Shown here: positions 1-8,677 of the stretch, one piece after another
Layout: each line of letters opens with the position of its first letter
How positions within the stretch are numbered: position 1 is the stretch's first letter
Assembly: GCA_964512485.1 (NCBI GenBank)
Contig: CAZEHJ010000005.1
Location: 10,540 to 74,539 of the forward strand
DNA from: CAZEHJ01 sp964512485
GTDB lineage: Bacteria > Bacteroidota > Rhodothermia > Rhodothermales > UBA10348
DNA length: 64,000 nt
Direction of reading: 5' to 3'
Notes under the pieces: generated by a model
What the model was told of the DNA's origin: nothing
What the model saw: only the letters and a program-made list of their open reading frames with translations
The model's database searches: none
Translations under genes and position numbers: made by a program

Positions 1-228
1 CGGGCAAAAAGTCAGGCGAAAGGGGCCATCATGCTGGGTCTTGAAAGTATGGGCAGCCGCATGATGCGCATCGGTCGCCAGGAGCTATATTACGAGCGAT
101 ACTACACGTTGGATGAGATTCTGGATCTGTTGAACGATGTTTCTCTTGAGGACATCACACGAACAGCTGGCGATATTCTCAAGTCCAACCGGTTTTCAGA
201 GATACGCCTTCTCCCTACGGAGGCGTGA
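1..228 (+). CDS. M16 family zinc peptidase, C-terminal fragment
   Basis: This is the 3' end of a gene cut by the window start; the reading frame is open from base 1, so residues before the first Met (base 31) also belong to it. The about 75 visible residues match the C-terminal end of insulinase/processing-peptidase (M16) proteins: a segment like LESMGSRMMRIGRQELYY followed by a helix of the type 'TLDEILDLLNDVSLEDITRTA' and the end 'RFSEIRLLP'. The catalytic HxxEH lies upstream and is not seen. M16 peptidases are zinc peptidases, usually periplasmic or exported, that degrade peptides. The gene is followed 17 bp later by an epimerase on the same strand. The family call rests on this short C-terminal pattern only. 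Confidence 0.6.
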   Translation, partial: RAKSQAKGAIMLGLESMGSRMMRIGRQELYYERYYTLDEILDLLNDVSLEDITRTAGDILKSNRFSEIRLLPTEA

Positions 229-245
229 GTACAAATCAGAACTGA

Positions 246-1175
246 ATGAAGATTCTTGTCACGGGAGGTGCCGGCTTCATCGGATCACATGTAAGTGATG
301 CGCTGCTGGAAGCTGGACACGAAGTGCACATCATCGACGATCTTTCGGGCGGTAGCGCAGAAAATATTCATTCCGATGCCCAGTTCCATCAATTGGACAT
401 CCGGTCGCCGGAAGTGAAGCAATTGTGGCAGAACGAGCAATTTGAGACTCTCTATCATTTTGCTGCTCAAATGGACGTCCGGAAATCGGTCGCTGATCCT
501 TCCTACGACGCCGATGTCAATATTCGCGGCCTGATTAACCTCATGGAGGCTGGCAGAGACAATTCCCTAAGGAAAGTAGTCTTCGCCTCGACGGGAGGTG
601 CGATATACGGTGAACCGGATTACGTGCCGCAGGATGAGCAGCACGTGATGCAACCATTGTCTCCCTATGGAATCGCGAAACTCAGTTCAGAAAAATATCT
701 GTTTTTCTACTCCGACACGTATTCGATTCCGTTCGTGGCACTGCGATATGGGAATGTTTACGGGCCTCGTCAAAATCCACACGGCGAAGCAGGAGTCGTG
801 GCCATTTTTTCGGAACGCCTCTTGGACGGAGAGCAGCCAGTCATCAATGGCGACGGACGTCAGACGCGTGACTACGTATTCGTTTCCGACATCGTTGATG
901 CCAATCTGAAAGCTCTTTCACACGAGGGTTCTGGTATATTCAACATCGGAACGGGAGTCGAAACGGATGTCGTCGAGCTCTTCAGCATTTTGAGGGACGA
1001 ACTCGCCCCCGAAGCACCCATTGTGCACGGTCCGGGCAAGGCGGGCGAACAGAAGCGATCTGTTTTATCTTATGACCTGGCAGCATCCGAACTAGGCTGG
1101 AGACCGAACGTCGATGTGAATGAAGGATTAGTCACAACGGCCGAGTGGTTTCGAAACAGACGCATTACCCGGTAG
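246..1175 (+). CDS. NAD-dependent sugar-nucleotide epimerase/dehydratase (UDP-glucose 4-epimerase type)
   Basis: The 309-residue protein is an extended short-chain dehydrogenase of the GalE/RmlB class, which acts on nucleotide sugars in the cytoplasm. The Rossmann motif GGAGFIGSH is at residues 7-15. The catalytic Tyr141-Lys145 pair (YGIAK) follows an 'FASTGGAIYGE' strand that carries the active-site Ser/Thr. The 'RYGNVYGPRQ' and 'GDGRQTRDYVFVSDIV' signatures of UDP-hexose epimerases are present. The length fits the short (about 310 aa) UDP-glucose 4-epimerase-like group. It ends one base before scpA, so it is probably cotranscribed with it. The sequence does not fix the substrate (UDP-Glc, UDP-GlcNAc or another sugar). 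A glycosyltransferase gene lies 6 kb downstream on the same strand. Confidence 0.85.
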   Translation: MKILVTGGAGFIGSHVSDALLEAGHEVHIIDDLSGGSAENIHSDAQFHQLDIRSPEVKQLWQNEQFETLYHFAAQMDVRKSVADPSYDADVNIRGLINLMEAGRDNSLRKVVFASTGGAIYGEPDYVPQDEQHVMQPLSPYGIAKLSSEKYLFFYSDTYSIPFVALRYGNVYGPRQNPHGEAGVVAIFSERLLDGEQPVINGDGRQTRDYVFVSDIVDANLKALSHEGSGIFNIGTGVETDVVELFSILRDELAPEAPIVHGPGKAGEQKRSVLSYDLAASELGWRPNVDVNEGLVTTAEWFRNRRITR

Positions 1176-1176
1176 C

Positions 1177-1959
1177 ATGTACAAGATTCGACTCAATCAA
1201 TTTGAGGGTCCTCTCGACCTCCTACTCTTTTTTATCAGAAGAGATGAGTTGGATATCCACGACATTCCGATAGCCTCCATCGCAGACGAGTTTCTTGAAT
1301 ACGTCTCATATATGGAAGAAGTGGATCTGGATGGGGTCGGCGATTTTATCTACATGGCGGCCGTGCTCATCAATATCAAAGCCCGACTCCTGCTTCCGTC
1401 ACAGGAAGTTGACGAGGAAGGAGAACCAATTGATCCACGCGCTGAACTCGTAGAACGTTTGCTCGAATATGTCCGCTTTAAAGAAGCCTCTGAAAACCTC
1501 GAAGAGCGATACAGCGAACGTTCAAATCAATTTACCAGAGGAGCTGCGAGTTCGGCGATATCGTCACTGACGCAACCCGACGAAGAACTGGTCGACGCGA
1601 CCGTGTTCGACCTGATATCTGCCCTCCGAAAGGTCCTCACAGATGCTCCGGATGAGCCATTTCATCAGGTGGAGGTTGAGGAGTTCACAATTGAGGATCA
1701 GCAGGAGTTCCTTCGGACCGTTCTTCAGGTGGGAGAGAAACTCTCGTTCGTCGAAATAGCAACTGGTAGAACCAAGTCATTCATCATCGCGACATTCCTC
1801 GCAGTTCTCGAAATGGCCCGTTTGGGAGAAATTGATATCTTTCTTTCGGGTGACGCTAACGACTTTTATGTGGAACCCAAAGAGGACTATGTGCCGGTAT
1901 CGGCTGATTCTCTTGATTCAGAGCCCCAATCGAGTGAAACAGAACAAGAGGACAGCTGA
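1177..1959 (+). CDS. scpA: Segregation and condensation protein A
   Basis: ScpA is the kleisin subunit of the SMC-ScpAB condensin that compacts and separates chromosomes. In the 260 residues the N-terminal SMC-neck binding part is clear (residues about 8-35, with FEGPLDLLLFFI and the following DIHDIPI). An acidic linker follows, and a C-terminal winged-helix region (about 180-235) ends with 'ARLGEIDIFLSGD'. The last 35 residues are acidic and probably disordered. The length is typical. It starts 1 bp after the epimerase and is followed by scpB 61 bp later, the usual partner order. Confidence 0.93.
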   Translation: MYKIRLNQFEGPLDLLLFFIRRDELDIHDIPIASIADEFLEYVSYMEEVDLDGVGDFIYMAAVLINIKARLLLPSQEVDEEGEPIDPRAELVERLLEYVRFKEASENLEERYSERSNQFTRGAASSAISSLTQPDEELVDATVFDLISALRKVLTDAPDEPFHQVEVEEFTIEDQQEFLRTVLQVGEKLSFVEIATGRTKSFIIATFLAVLEMARLGEIDIFLSGDANDFYVEPKEDYVPVSADSLDSEPQSSETEQEDS

Positions 1960-2020
1960 GAATGAAACAGACATCTGAGAAAATGAAAGCGAGGCAAAAG
2001 ACAGGATAATTGATACAATC

Positions 2021-2719
2021 GTGAACGATATCACCATACAAGCTGCCGTAGAAGCTCTAATATTTGCAGCAGAGGAGCCCATCGCCCCGACTGTCATTGC
2101 TCAGTCCTATGCCGAAGCGACCGGAGAAGACGCACCGTCGAAGGAACAGATTGAAGAACTGGTGGCAGGAATCAACCAGCAGTTGGATGAATCGGGCAGA
2201 GCATATCGCATCGAAACGTGGGGAGGAGGATATCGGTTTGCGACGAGAGGAGAGCTGGCGCCCTTCCTGAAAGCGCTATTTGTCAACGACCGTCAACGCA
2301 AACTTTCGCGGACGCTCATGGAATCACTGGCCATCCTCGCCTATCGGCAACCAACTACGAGAGCAGAACTTGAATTCGTCAGAGGCGTCGATTGTGACTA
2401 CGCACTGCGAAAGTTGCTCGAATACGGACTGATTGATGTGGTTGGAAGAGCAGAAAAGGTCGGAAGGCCTCTTCTTTATGGAACGACGGACCGGTTTCTG
2501 GAGTTGTTCGGGCTCGCTTCTCTTTCCGATCTGCCAAACTTGAGAGAATTGGAGTCCATACTGGATGATCCGGCTTTCCAGAAAGAGAAAGCGAGAATGT
2601 TGATGACCACAGCAGTGCAGCTTCCTCTTCAAGTAGAACCTGAAGAGACGCATACAGAGCCAATAGTTGCAGAGGATTCTGAACTGCCCGACGAAAATAT
2701 TGATGCCCAGGAAGAATAA
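2021..2719 (+). CDS. scpB: Segregation and condensation protein B
   Basis: ScpB binds ScpA as a dimer in the SMC complex. The 232-residue product has two tandem winged-helix domains (about 5-85 and 90-170) and the family signature 'LSRTLMESLAILAYRQPTTRAELEFVRGVD', here around residues 94-123, followed by 'GRAEKVGRPLLYGTTDRFLELFGL'. The start is a GTG at 2021, with an AGGATAA stretch about 12 bases upstream that could serve as the ribosome binding site. The C-terminal about 40 residues are an acidic tail. The pseudouridine synthase start overlaps its end. Confidence 0.93.
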   Translation: MNDITIQAAVEALIFAAEEPIAPTVIAQSYAEATGEDAPSKEQIEELVAGINQQLDESGRAYRIETWGGGYRFATRGELAPFLKALFVNDRQRKLSRTLMESLAILAYRQPTTRAELEFVRGVDCDYALRKLLEYGLIDVVGRAEKVGRPLLYGTTDRFLELFGLASLSDLPNLRELESILDDPAFQKEKARMLMTTAVQLPLQVEPEETHTEPIVAEDSELPDENIDAQEE

Positions 2720-3539
2720 CGATAGAACCCGCAGCCGCCGACCGGCCTTCAAGAAAAGGGGTTCGTCACGTCCTGACGGAAGATCAAGCTCTGCAACGCC
2801 TGTTTTGGATATGAGCGAGCCTGTTCGGCTCAATAGATTCATTGCTTCCAGCGGAACCTGCTCCAGGCGCGAAGCGGATGACCTGATTGCACGCGGCCTT
2901 GTGAAAGTGAATGGCAGTCTCGTCACAGAAATGGGCGTCAAGGTCAAGGACGGTGATCGGGTATCGGTCAACGGCCGGCAGATCGTACCGACGGACCGGG
3001 AATATCTGGTCATGAACAAACCGGGAGACACTATTACGACGACCTCCGATGAAAAGGGGAGGCGCTCAGTAATGGATCTCCTTGACCAGGAACGGTTTGG
3101 AGAACTCGGGCTTTTTCCCGTAGGACGCCTCGATCGTCATACTACCGGTGTCCTGGTTCTGACAAACGACGGCGATCTTGCTCACAGGCTTATGCATCCG
3201 AGTTATGTGGTTGCAAAACAATATCTCGTAGAGGTAGCGAATCCGGTAACTGATGACCAACTGGTGATGTTGAGGACCGGAATTGAGCTTGAAGACGGAC
3301 CGGCGAAGGCAGACCGGATCACATTTGCCCACGGTGATTCTCGAAACTGGTTGATCCTTTCCATCCATGAAGGCAGGAATCGTCAGGTAAGACGGATGTT
3401 CGAAGCCCTCGATAATGAAGTGAGGAGTCTGGACCGCATTCGATATGCTGGTTTGACCAAGAAAGGCATCAGAAAAGGCAAGTGGCGCCGACTTTCTCGA
3501 CAGGAAGTTGCGGCACTTTATAAAAGTGTAAAATTGTAA
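2703..3539 (+). CDS. rluB: rRNA pseudouridine synthase, RluB/RsuA family
   Basis: The enzyme isomerises uridine to pseudouridine in ribosomal RNA. From the ATG at 2703 it has 278 residues: a basic N-terminal tail (1-35), an S4 RNA-binding domain (about 40-90, VRLNRFIASSG.CSRREAD), and the catalytic domain with Asp144 in GRLDRHTTGVLVLTNDGDL and the end 'EGRNRQVRRMF'. This is the RsuA/RluB/RluE/RluF class; RluB (23S) is the likeliest because RluB genes commonly sit beside scpAB. The frame is open further upstream, to an ATG at 2667, but that start would overlap scpB by 53 bases. 2703 overlaps it by only 17. Confidence 0.88.
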   Translation: MPRKNNDRTRSRRPAFKKRGSSRPDGRSSSATPVLDMSEPVRLNRFIASSGTCSRREADDLIARGLVKVNGSLVTEMGVKVKDGDRVSVNGRQIVPTDREYLVMNKPGDTITTTSDEKGRRSVMDLLDQERFGELGLFPVGRLDRHTTGVLVLTNDGDLAHRLMHPSYVVAKQYLVEVANPVTDDQLVMLRTGIELEDGPAKADRITFAHGDSRNWLILSIHEGRNRQVRRMFEALDNEVRSLDRIRYAGLTKKGIRKGKWRRLSRQEVAALYKSVKL

Positions 3540-3550
3540 TCGGTCAGCTT

Positions 3551-5071
3551 ATGCAACCAGCTTCAGAGCACTCAACCGTGAACGGATCTGACATGTATGA
3601 TTCCCATCCCAAATTCAGAGGAGAAGGCCTCACATACGACGATGTACTTCTCGTTCCGGCCAAATCAGAGGTCATGCCCCGTGATGTATCGACAGGTACG
3701 GACCTGACCAAGAACATCCGGCTGAACATTCCCCTTGTTTCTGCTGCGATGGACACTGTCACCGAATCGGACATGGCTATTGCGATGGCTCGTGAAGGAG
3801 GCGTAGGCGTTCTGCACAAGAATATGACGATTGAGCGCCAGGCGGCCGAAGTCCGTCGGGTCAAACGCTCAGAAAGCGGGATGATTCTGGATCCGATTAC
3901 GTTGTCCAAATCGGATACGGTGGCGGATGCGCGTGCGATGATGGCGCGTTTCTCAATCGGTGGCATCCCCGTTGTCTCCCCGGAAGGAATTCTTGAAGGA
4001 ATTGTGACCAACAGAGATCTCAGATTTGAGATCGACGGGAGTATCAAGTTGGCCGACATGATGACTCAGGCGCCATTGATCACGGCCCCCGAAGGCACTA
4101 CGCTTGACGAAGCAGAGGCTCTGCTTCAGGCGAGCAAGATTGAAAAGTTGCCAGTCGTGAATGACGACGGAAAATTGACGGGTCTCATTACGTTCAAGGA
4201 TATCCAGAAGAAGAAACAGTTTCCAAACGCCTGCAAGGATCGCCACGGGCGCCTCCGCGTCGGAGCCGCGGTAGGTGTTACAGCCGACGTTCTGGAGCGC
4301 GTTGAAGCGCTCGTAGGTGCTGGTGTGGACTTCGTGACTCTGGACACAGCACATGGACACAGTACAGGCGTTCTCGAAGCCGTCAAACGAGTTAAAAAGG
4401 CTTATCCAGATCTGGATGTCGTAGCAGGAAATGTGGCCACAGCGGAAGCCACGCTGGATTTGATTGATGCTGGCGCCGATTGTGTCAAGGTCGGAATCGG
4501 ACCGGGCTCCATTTGCACGACACGAATTGTAGCCGGAGTCGGCGTACCACAACTCAGTGCAGTCCTCGAATGTGGTGAAGCAGCTCTTTCCAGAGGAATT
4601 CCGATTATTGCTGATGGCGGCATCAAACAGACCGGAGAAATCCCGAAAGCTCTCACGGCAGGCGCGCAGAGCGTTATGATCGGTGGACTCTTCGCCCGTG
4701 TAGAAGAAAGTCCTGGCGAAACGATTCTGTATGAAGGAAGGAAATTCAAGAGCTACCGAGGAATGGGGTCACTGGGCGCCATGCAATCGGGCAGCAAGGA
4801 CCGCTATTTCCAGGATGCCGAAGATGACATCAAAAAGCTGGTCCCCGAGGGTATTGAAGGAAGAGTACCCTACAGCGGAACGCTTCACGAAGTAGTCTAT
4901 CAGATGCTTGGCGGCCTTCGTTCTGCGATGGGCTATTGTGGATGCCATACTGTCGAAGAGCTGCTGAGCAAGGCGCAGTTTGTACGCATCTCAGCTTCGT
5001 CATTCGTGGAGAGTCATCCACATAACATCGCCATTACGAAGGAAGCTCCGAACTACACTTCAAGGTCCTGA
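3551..5071 (+). CDS. guaB: Inosine-5'-monophosphate dehydrogenase
   Basis: This enzyme oxidises IMP to XMP with NAD, the committed step to guanine nucleotides. The 506-residue product shows the beta/alpha barrel start (LTYDDVLLVP, about 27-36), a pair of CBS domains inserted at about 110-225, and the catalytic loop with Cys322 in GPGSICTTRIVAG. The flap 'SYRGMGSLGAMQSGSKDRYFQ' follows. The annotated start gives a 14-residue extension; the ATG at 3593 (MYDSHPKF) would give 492 residues, closer to most bacterial homologues, and neither start has a strong ribosome site. It begins 11 bp after the pseudouridine synthase. Confidence 0.95.
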   Translation: MQPASEHSTVNGSDMYDSHPKFRGEGLTYDDVLLVPAKSEVMPRDVSTGTDLTKNIRLNIPLVSAAMDTVTESDMAIAMAREGGVGVLHKNMTIERQAAEVRRVKRSESGMILDPITLSKSDTVADARAMMARFSIGGIPVVSPEGILEGIVTNRDLRFEIDGSIKLADMMTQAPLITAPEGTTLDEAEALLQASKIEKLPVVNDDGKLTGLITFKDIQKKKQFPNACKDRHGRLRVGAAVGVTADVLERVEALVGAGVDFVTLDTAHGHSTGVLEAVKRVKKAYPDLDVVAGNVATAEATLDLIDAGADCVKVGIGPGSICTTRIVAGVGVPQLSAVLECGEAALSRGIPIIADGGIKQTGEIPKALTAGAQSVMIGGLFARVEESPGETILYEGRKFKSYRGMGSLGAMQSGSKDRYFQDAEDDIKKLVPEGIEGRVPYSGTLHEVVYQMLGGLRSAMGYCGCHTVEELLSKAQFVRISASSFVESHPHNIAITKEAPNYTSRS

Positions 5072-5078
5072 TAGTCAG

Positions 5079-6158
5079 ATGACCGTATCGGCCTGCCGCC
5101 TGCGTGAACAGCAAGTCAGAGATTCCAGTCTTTCTGGAGTTGGAAACGGCCTGATTGTCAGTCGTCTGAGCGATATTCGGTGGATCAGTGGTTTCTCAGG
5201 ATCGAACGCGTGCATTGCTCTCTCCCCGGATCAGACCCATTTGTTCACGGACGGAAGGTATGCTGAACAAGCTTCCCAACAGTGTTCTCACATCGGCGTG
5301 ACCATTGTTTCCGGTTCCGCTATTCAGAGCGCAGTAGAGTGGCTGCAGGCACGAGATGTGGATAATATCACGATTCAGGCTGAACATGTGACGGCAGCTC
5401 AGCTGATGAAGTTCAAGGACGAATTCAATAGTCTGTCATTCACATCTCACGATCCATTTCCGTTCCTACGAGCGGTTAAGGATGCCAGCGAATTATCCAA
5501 TATCCGGTCCGCACTTTCCATTACCGAGACGGTATTCGAGGAAGTTCTGTCTCTCATCCGGCCGGGAATCTCCGAAAACGAACTGGCGGCCGAAATTGAC
5601 TTCAGGCAGCGGCTGCACGGAGCGCAAGGAAGCTCCTTCGACACCATTGTGGCATTCGGGACTAACTCTTCTCTTCCGCATGCCCGCCCTGGAATCAGAG
5701 TTTTGGAAAACAACCAACCCGTTCTTCTGGATTTCGGATGTGTTATCGAAGGCTATGCATCAGACATGACCAGAACGGTCTTTCTCGGTACTCCGTCTCC
5801 CGAATTCAAGAAGGCCTATTCGTCGGTCTCGGATGCGCTTGAGGCGGTTACGAGCAATGCGCGGAGTGGATTAACGGGCCAACAACTTGATGCACAGGCT
5901 CGAGACAGCCTGGCAAGTCATGATTTCGATCAGCATTTTCTGCACAGTCTCGGTCACGGAGTCGGACTGGATATCCACGAATGGCCGACACTGTCAAAAC
6001 GCGGAGTAGATATATTGCCTGACGGATGTGTTGTTACCTTTGAACCAGGGGTATATTTGAGTAACGAGTTTGGAATCAGAATTGAAAACATGGCAATTCT
6101 AAGACCGGAATCGGCTCAGATCCTGAATTCATTCACCACAGATTTGATTGTGTTATGA
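5079..6158 (+). CDS. M24 family metallopeptidase (Xaa-Pro aminopeptidase type)
   Basis: The 359-residue protein is a cytoplasmic aminopeptidase of the pita-bread fold that removes residues in front of proline. An N-terminal creatinase-like domain covers about 1-135 (ISGFSGSNACIALSP). The catalytic domain carries the complete two-metal site: Asp218, Asp229, His293 (GHGVGLDIHE), Glu322 (FEPGVY) and Glu336, plus His201 in LPHARPG. I chose the ATG at 5079, 8 bp after the guaB stop; the frame extends upstream to 4980, but that would overlap guaB by about 90 bases. Its stop overlaps the nitroreductase start (ATGA), so the two are translationally coupled. Confidence 0.88.
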   Translation: MTVSACRLREQQVRDSSLSGVGNGLIVSRLSDIRWISGFSGSNACIALSPDQTHLFTDGRYAEQASQQCSHIGVTIVSGSAIQSAVEWLQARDVDNITIQAEHVTAAQLMKFKDEFNSLSFTSHDPFPFLRAVKDASELSNIRSALSITETVFEEVLSLIRPGISENELAAEIDFRQRLHGAQGSSFDTIVAFGTNSSLPHARPGIRVLENNQPVLLDFGCVIEGYASDMTRTVFLGTPSPEFKKAYSSVSDALEAVTSNARSGLTGQQLDAQARDSLASHDFDQHFLHSLGHGVGLDIHEWPTLSKRGVDILPDGCVVTFEPGVYLSNEFGIRIENMAILRPESAQILNSFTTDLIVL

Positions 6159-6826
6159 GCATGGATATTTCCTTCATTCCATTCAAACATCCCATTCAGC
6201 TTTCGGCTGAGGAGATGCGGCAAAATGCCAGGGATTTCTACTCGATGCTCGATGGTCGCCGAACCATAAGGGAGTACAGTTCGAGGGAAGTGGATAAGGA
6301 CGTGATTGAAGACTGCATCAGAGCTGCGTCAACAGCCCCTTCAGGTGCTCACAAACAACCTTGGCATTTCGCTGTCGTCAGTGATCCAAAAGTGAAATCG
6401 AAGATCCGGGTTGCAGCAGAAAAAGAAGAGCATGAATTCTACTCCGGTCGGGCAGGTGACGAGTGGATTGAAGCACTGTTGCCGTTCGGCACGGATGAAC
6501 ACAAACCTTTCTTGGAAACGGCCCCATACCTCATCGTGATATTTGCGAAGAACTACGACCTGACAGAAGAGGGGAGCCGCTCCAAGAATTACTATGTGCA
6601 GGAGTCGGTGGGGATAGCAACCGGAATGCTTATTGCCGCCTTGCATCATAGCGGGCTGAGTACTCTGACTCATACCCCGAGTCCGATGGGATTCCTGGGT
6701 GAAGTGCTCGAACGACCAAAAAACGAACGCGCATATATCCTTCTGGTGGTCGGGCACGCTTCGGAAGAGGCAACGGTGCCTGATATCGATCGCAAGCCGT
6801 TGGAAGAAATAGCAACATTCGTCTGA
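6155..6826 (+). CDS. Nitroreductase-fold flavoprotein of the iodotyrosine deiodinase subfamily
   Basis: The 223-residue FMN protein belongs to the nitroreductase superfamily and aligns by eye, over its whole length, with animal iodotyrosine deiodinase. Shared blocks are TAPSGAHxxPW (60-70), 'ETAPYLIVIF' (121-130), THTPSP around 170, and the C-terminal EATVPDxxRKPL. Most telling, the substrate-lid triad Glu-Tyr-Lys is kept with exact spacing: Glu92, Tyr96 and Lys117, corresponding to human Glu157, Tyr161 and Lys182. That triad binds the zwitterion of a halotyrosine in the known enzymes, and bacterial members are known. The family activity is reductive dehalogenation of halotyrosines; in vivo use here is inference. 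The gene overlaps the upstream peptidase by 4 bases. Confidence 0.82.
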   Translation: MSMDISFIPFKHPIQLSAEEMRQNARDFYSMLDGRRTIREYSSREVDKDVIEDCIRAASTAPSGAHKQPWHFAVVSDPKVKSKIRVAAEKEEHEFYSGRAGDEWIEALLPFGTDEHKPFLETAPYLIVIFAKNYDLTEEGSRSKNYYVQESVGIATGMLIAALHHSGLSTLTHTPSPMGFLGEVLERPKNERAYILLVVGHASEEATVPDIDRKPLEEIATFV

Positions 6827-6834
6827 CCCAAGGC

Positions 6835-8145
6835 GTGATCCCGGAGACACCCCATATCAGACGACACGCCCTTGTTGTAGCGTATTACTTTCCTCCCCTG
6901 GGACTTTCGGGAGTCCAGCGCGTCTCGAAGCTTGTCAAATATCTGCCAGAAAATGGCTGGAATGTTACAGTCCTTACGGTTGAACCCGGGGCGTATTTTG
7001 CCTTCGATGATGAGCTATTGGGTGATGTAGAAGGGGATGGCGTCACGATCGTGCGTACGAAAACGACCGATCCAACCATGCGCCGGGATGGACGAAGCGT
7101 GGTTCCATTTCCAGACGAATCGAAACGGCGCGCGTTTTCATGGCTCAGTCAATTGCTGTTGATTCCGGACAACAAAATTGGATGGAAAAAGCATGCTCTC
7201 AAGGAAGGTAGGAGGCTTTTGGCTAAACACTCTTTTGATCTCGTTTATGCGACTGCTCCACCGTACACGTGCTTTTTGGTCGGCGAGGCCCTGGCCCGAG
7301 AAGCCGGTCTGCCACTGGTTCTCGATTATCGTGATGACTGGGTTTCCAATCCTCGCCACCGGTACCCGACTCTGCTTCACAAGTATCTGACGAGCAGGAA
7401 GGAGAGAGGAGCGTTGAGTCAAGCAGGGACCGTCATTGCAATCAATCAGACGATTGCGGACCTGATCAAGTCAAGAGTGCCTCACGCTTCAACCGTGGTT
7501 GTGCCACAGGGCTACGATCCAGAGGATTTTACATCGGTTTCGAAACCTGAGGAGCTGCCAGATTCCGAAGAGCAGCGAAAAATGACATTTCTGTACACAG
7601 GCATGTTCTATGATGCTCAGCAGCCGGACGTGTTCTTGCGGGCATTTGCAGCCGTTCTGAATGCGAACACCGACTACCGTGAGTATGTGAGCGCGCGCTT
7701 CGTTGGACTGTTTTCCGAAAGAGCGTTGAGACTTGTGTCGGAGTTGGGGCTCGAGCTCAATGTGGAAGTGCTTGGCTACCAGAATCATTCAAGCTCGATT
7801 TCAGAGCTTGAAAATTGCGATGTGGCGTGGATGACAATCGGGCAACAGCCCGGCGCGGCAATGATCTCTACGGGAAAGATGTATGAATACATGGGGTCAG
7901 GAAAACCGATTCTTGCCCTGATTCCTGAAGGCGAAGCGCGCAGGGCATTGGAGCCCTACAATGCATCATACATTTGTGATCCAAGCGACGAGAAGGCAGT
8001 TTCAATGATGATTGAAAAGCTCATTCAGGACAAGGAAAAAGACTTGCTTCCTCGCGGCAATGATTCTTACTCAGCCCGATTTGATCGGAGAAAGTTGACC
8101 GCGGCGGTTGTCGGCATATTCAACCAGCTGATAGAAGGTGAGTAA
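6835..8145 (+). CDS. Glycosyltransferase family 4-like protein
   Basis: The 436-residue protein starts at a GTG at 6835, 8 bp after the nitroreductase. It has a GT-B layout. The N-terminal acceptor domain contains 'YYFPPLGLSGVQRVSKLVKYLPENGW' (about 17-42) and 'DLVYATAPPYTCFLVGEALA', typical of Glyco_trans_4_4 domains. A short linker precedes a C-terminal nucleotide-sugar domain (about 245-400) with 'LYTGMFYDAQQPDVFLRA' and the donor-binding loop 'TGKMYEYMGSGKPILALIPEGEA'. The role is probably polysaccharide or glycoprotein assembly at the inner face of the membrane. Donor and acceptor cannot be told from the sequence. Confidence 0.82.
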   Translation: MIPETPHIRRHALVVAYYFPPLGLSGVQRVSKLVKYLPENGWNVTVLTVEPGAYFAFDDELLGDVEGDGVTIVRTKTTDPTMRRDGRSVVPFPDESKRRAFSWLSQLLLIPDNKIGWKKHALKEGRRLLAKHSFDLVYATAPPYTCFLVGEALAREAGLPLVLDYRDDWVSNPRHRYPTLLHKYLTSRKERGALSQAGTVIAINQTIADLIKSRVPHASTVVVPQGYDPEDFTSVSKPEELPDSEEQRKMTFLYTGMFYDAQQPDVFLRAFAAVLNANTDYREYVSARFVGLFSERALRLVSELGLELNVEVLGYQNHSSSISELENCDVAWMTIGQQPGAAMISTGKMYEYMGSGKPILALIPEGEARRALEPYNASYICDPSDEKAVSMMIEKLIQDKEKDLLPRGNDSYSARFDRRKLTAAVVGIFNQLIEGE

Positions 8146-8263
8146 TCTATTGGTGTAGCGAGACTGCCATGTGATGCGGTACTCAAAAGGACCCCCATCA
8201 ATCGGTATTTTGAACTGATTTGTCGTATGTTTGCGCTCGCTTTCTTGCCCGGAACTCCCGAAA

Positions 8264-8677
8264 ATGACTGACCGATCCACCCATTCCAAGAAGATCGAGA
8301 TATCCAGCTCCTTCCAAGAGTTGGAAATGATAGTTGACGAGGCGGAGGCATTCTATAAGTCCTGCTTCGAGGACGAAGAGAAAGTGTTTACCGGGGTTCT
8401 TCTCGCCAGCGAGGCGGTCACAAACGCTATTGAACACGGAAACGCCAACGATGAATCCAAGAAAGTGATCATCGAGATGCTGAATTCGGGGAAAACAGCC
8501 GAATTGTGGGTTGAAGACGAAGGTGTCGGTTATAACAGAAAGGACGTTGCTGATCCCCTCTCCAAAGAGCACATCATGGATGATGGCGGTCGTGGGATTT
8601 TCCTCATAGAAAGTCTGGCAGACAGGGTTGTTTACGAGAACGACGGTCGTCGAATCGGGATAATGTTCAACCTGTAG
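8264..8677 (+). CDS. RsbW-like serine-protein kinase / anti-sigma factor ATPase
   Basis: From the ATG at 8264 this is a 137-residue GHKL ATPase domain. The N box is 'EAVTNAIEHGN' (about 60-70), the G1 box is 'VEDEGVGYN', and the G2-like region is 'DDGGRGIFLIESLADRV'. Proteins of this size (RsbW, SpoIIAB, BtrW) phosphorylate an anti-sigma antagonist and can hold a sigma factor. No antagonist or PP2C phosphatase gene is visible in the window, so the partner is unknown. An upstream in-frame TTG at 8231 is less likely. The gene runs convergently into miaA with an 11-bp overlap of coding ends. Confidence 0.8.
   Translation: MTDRSTHSKKIEISSSFQELEMIVDEAEAFYKSCFEDEEKVFTGVLLASEAVTNAIEHGNANDESKKVIIEMLNSGKTAELWVEDEGVGYNRKDVADPLSKEHIMDDGGRGIFLIESLADRVVYENDGRRIGIMFNL

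Noticed and set aside
2324..3031. Long open frame on the minus strand opposite scpB and the pseudouridine synthase
   Set aside because: It is antisense to two well-recognised genes and has no recognisable product.
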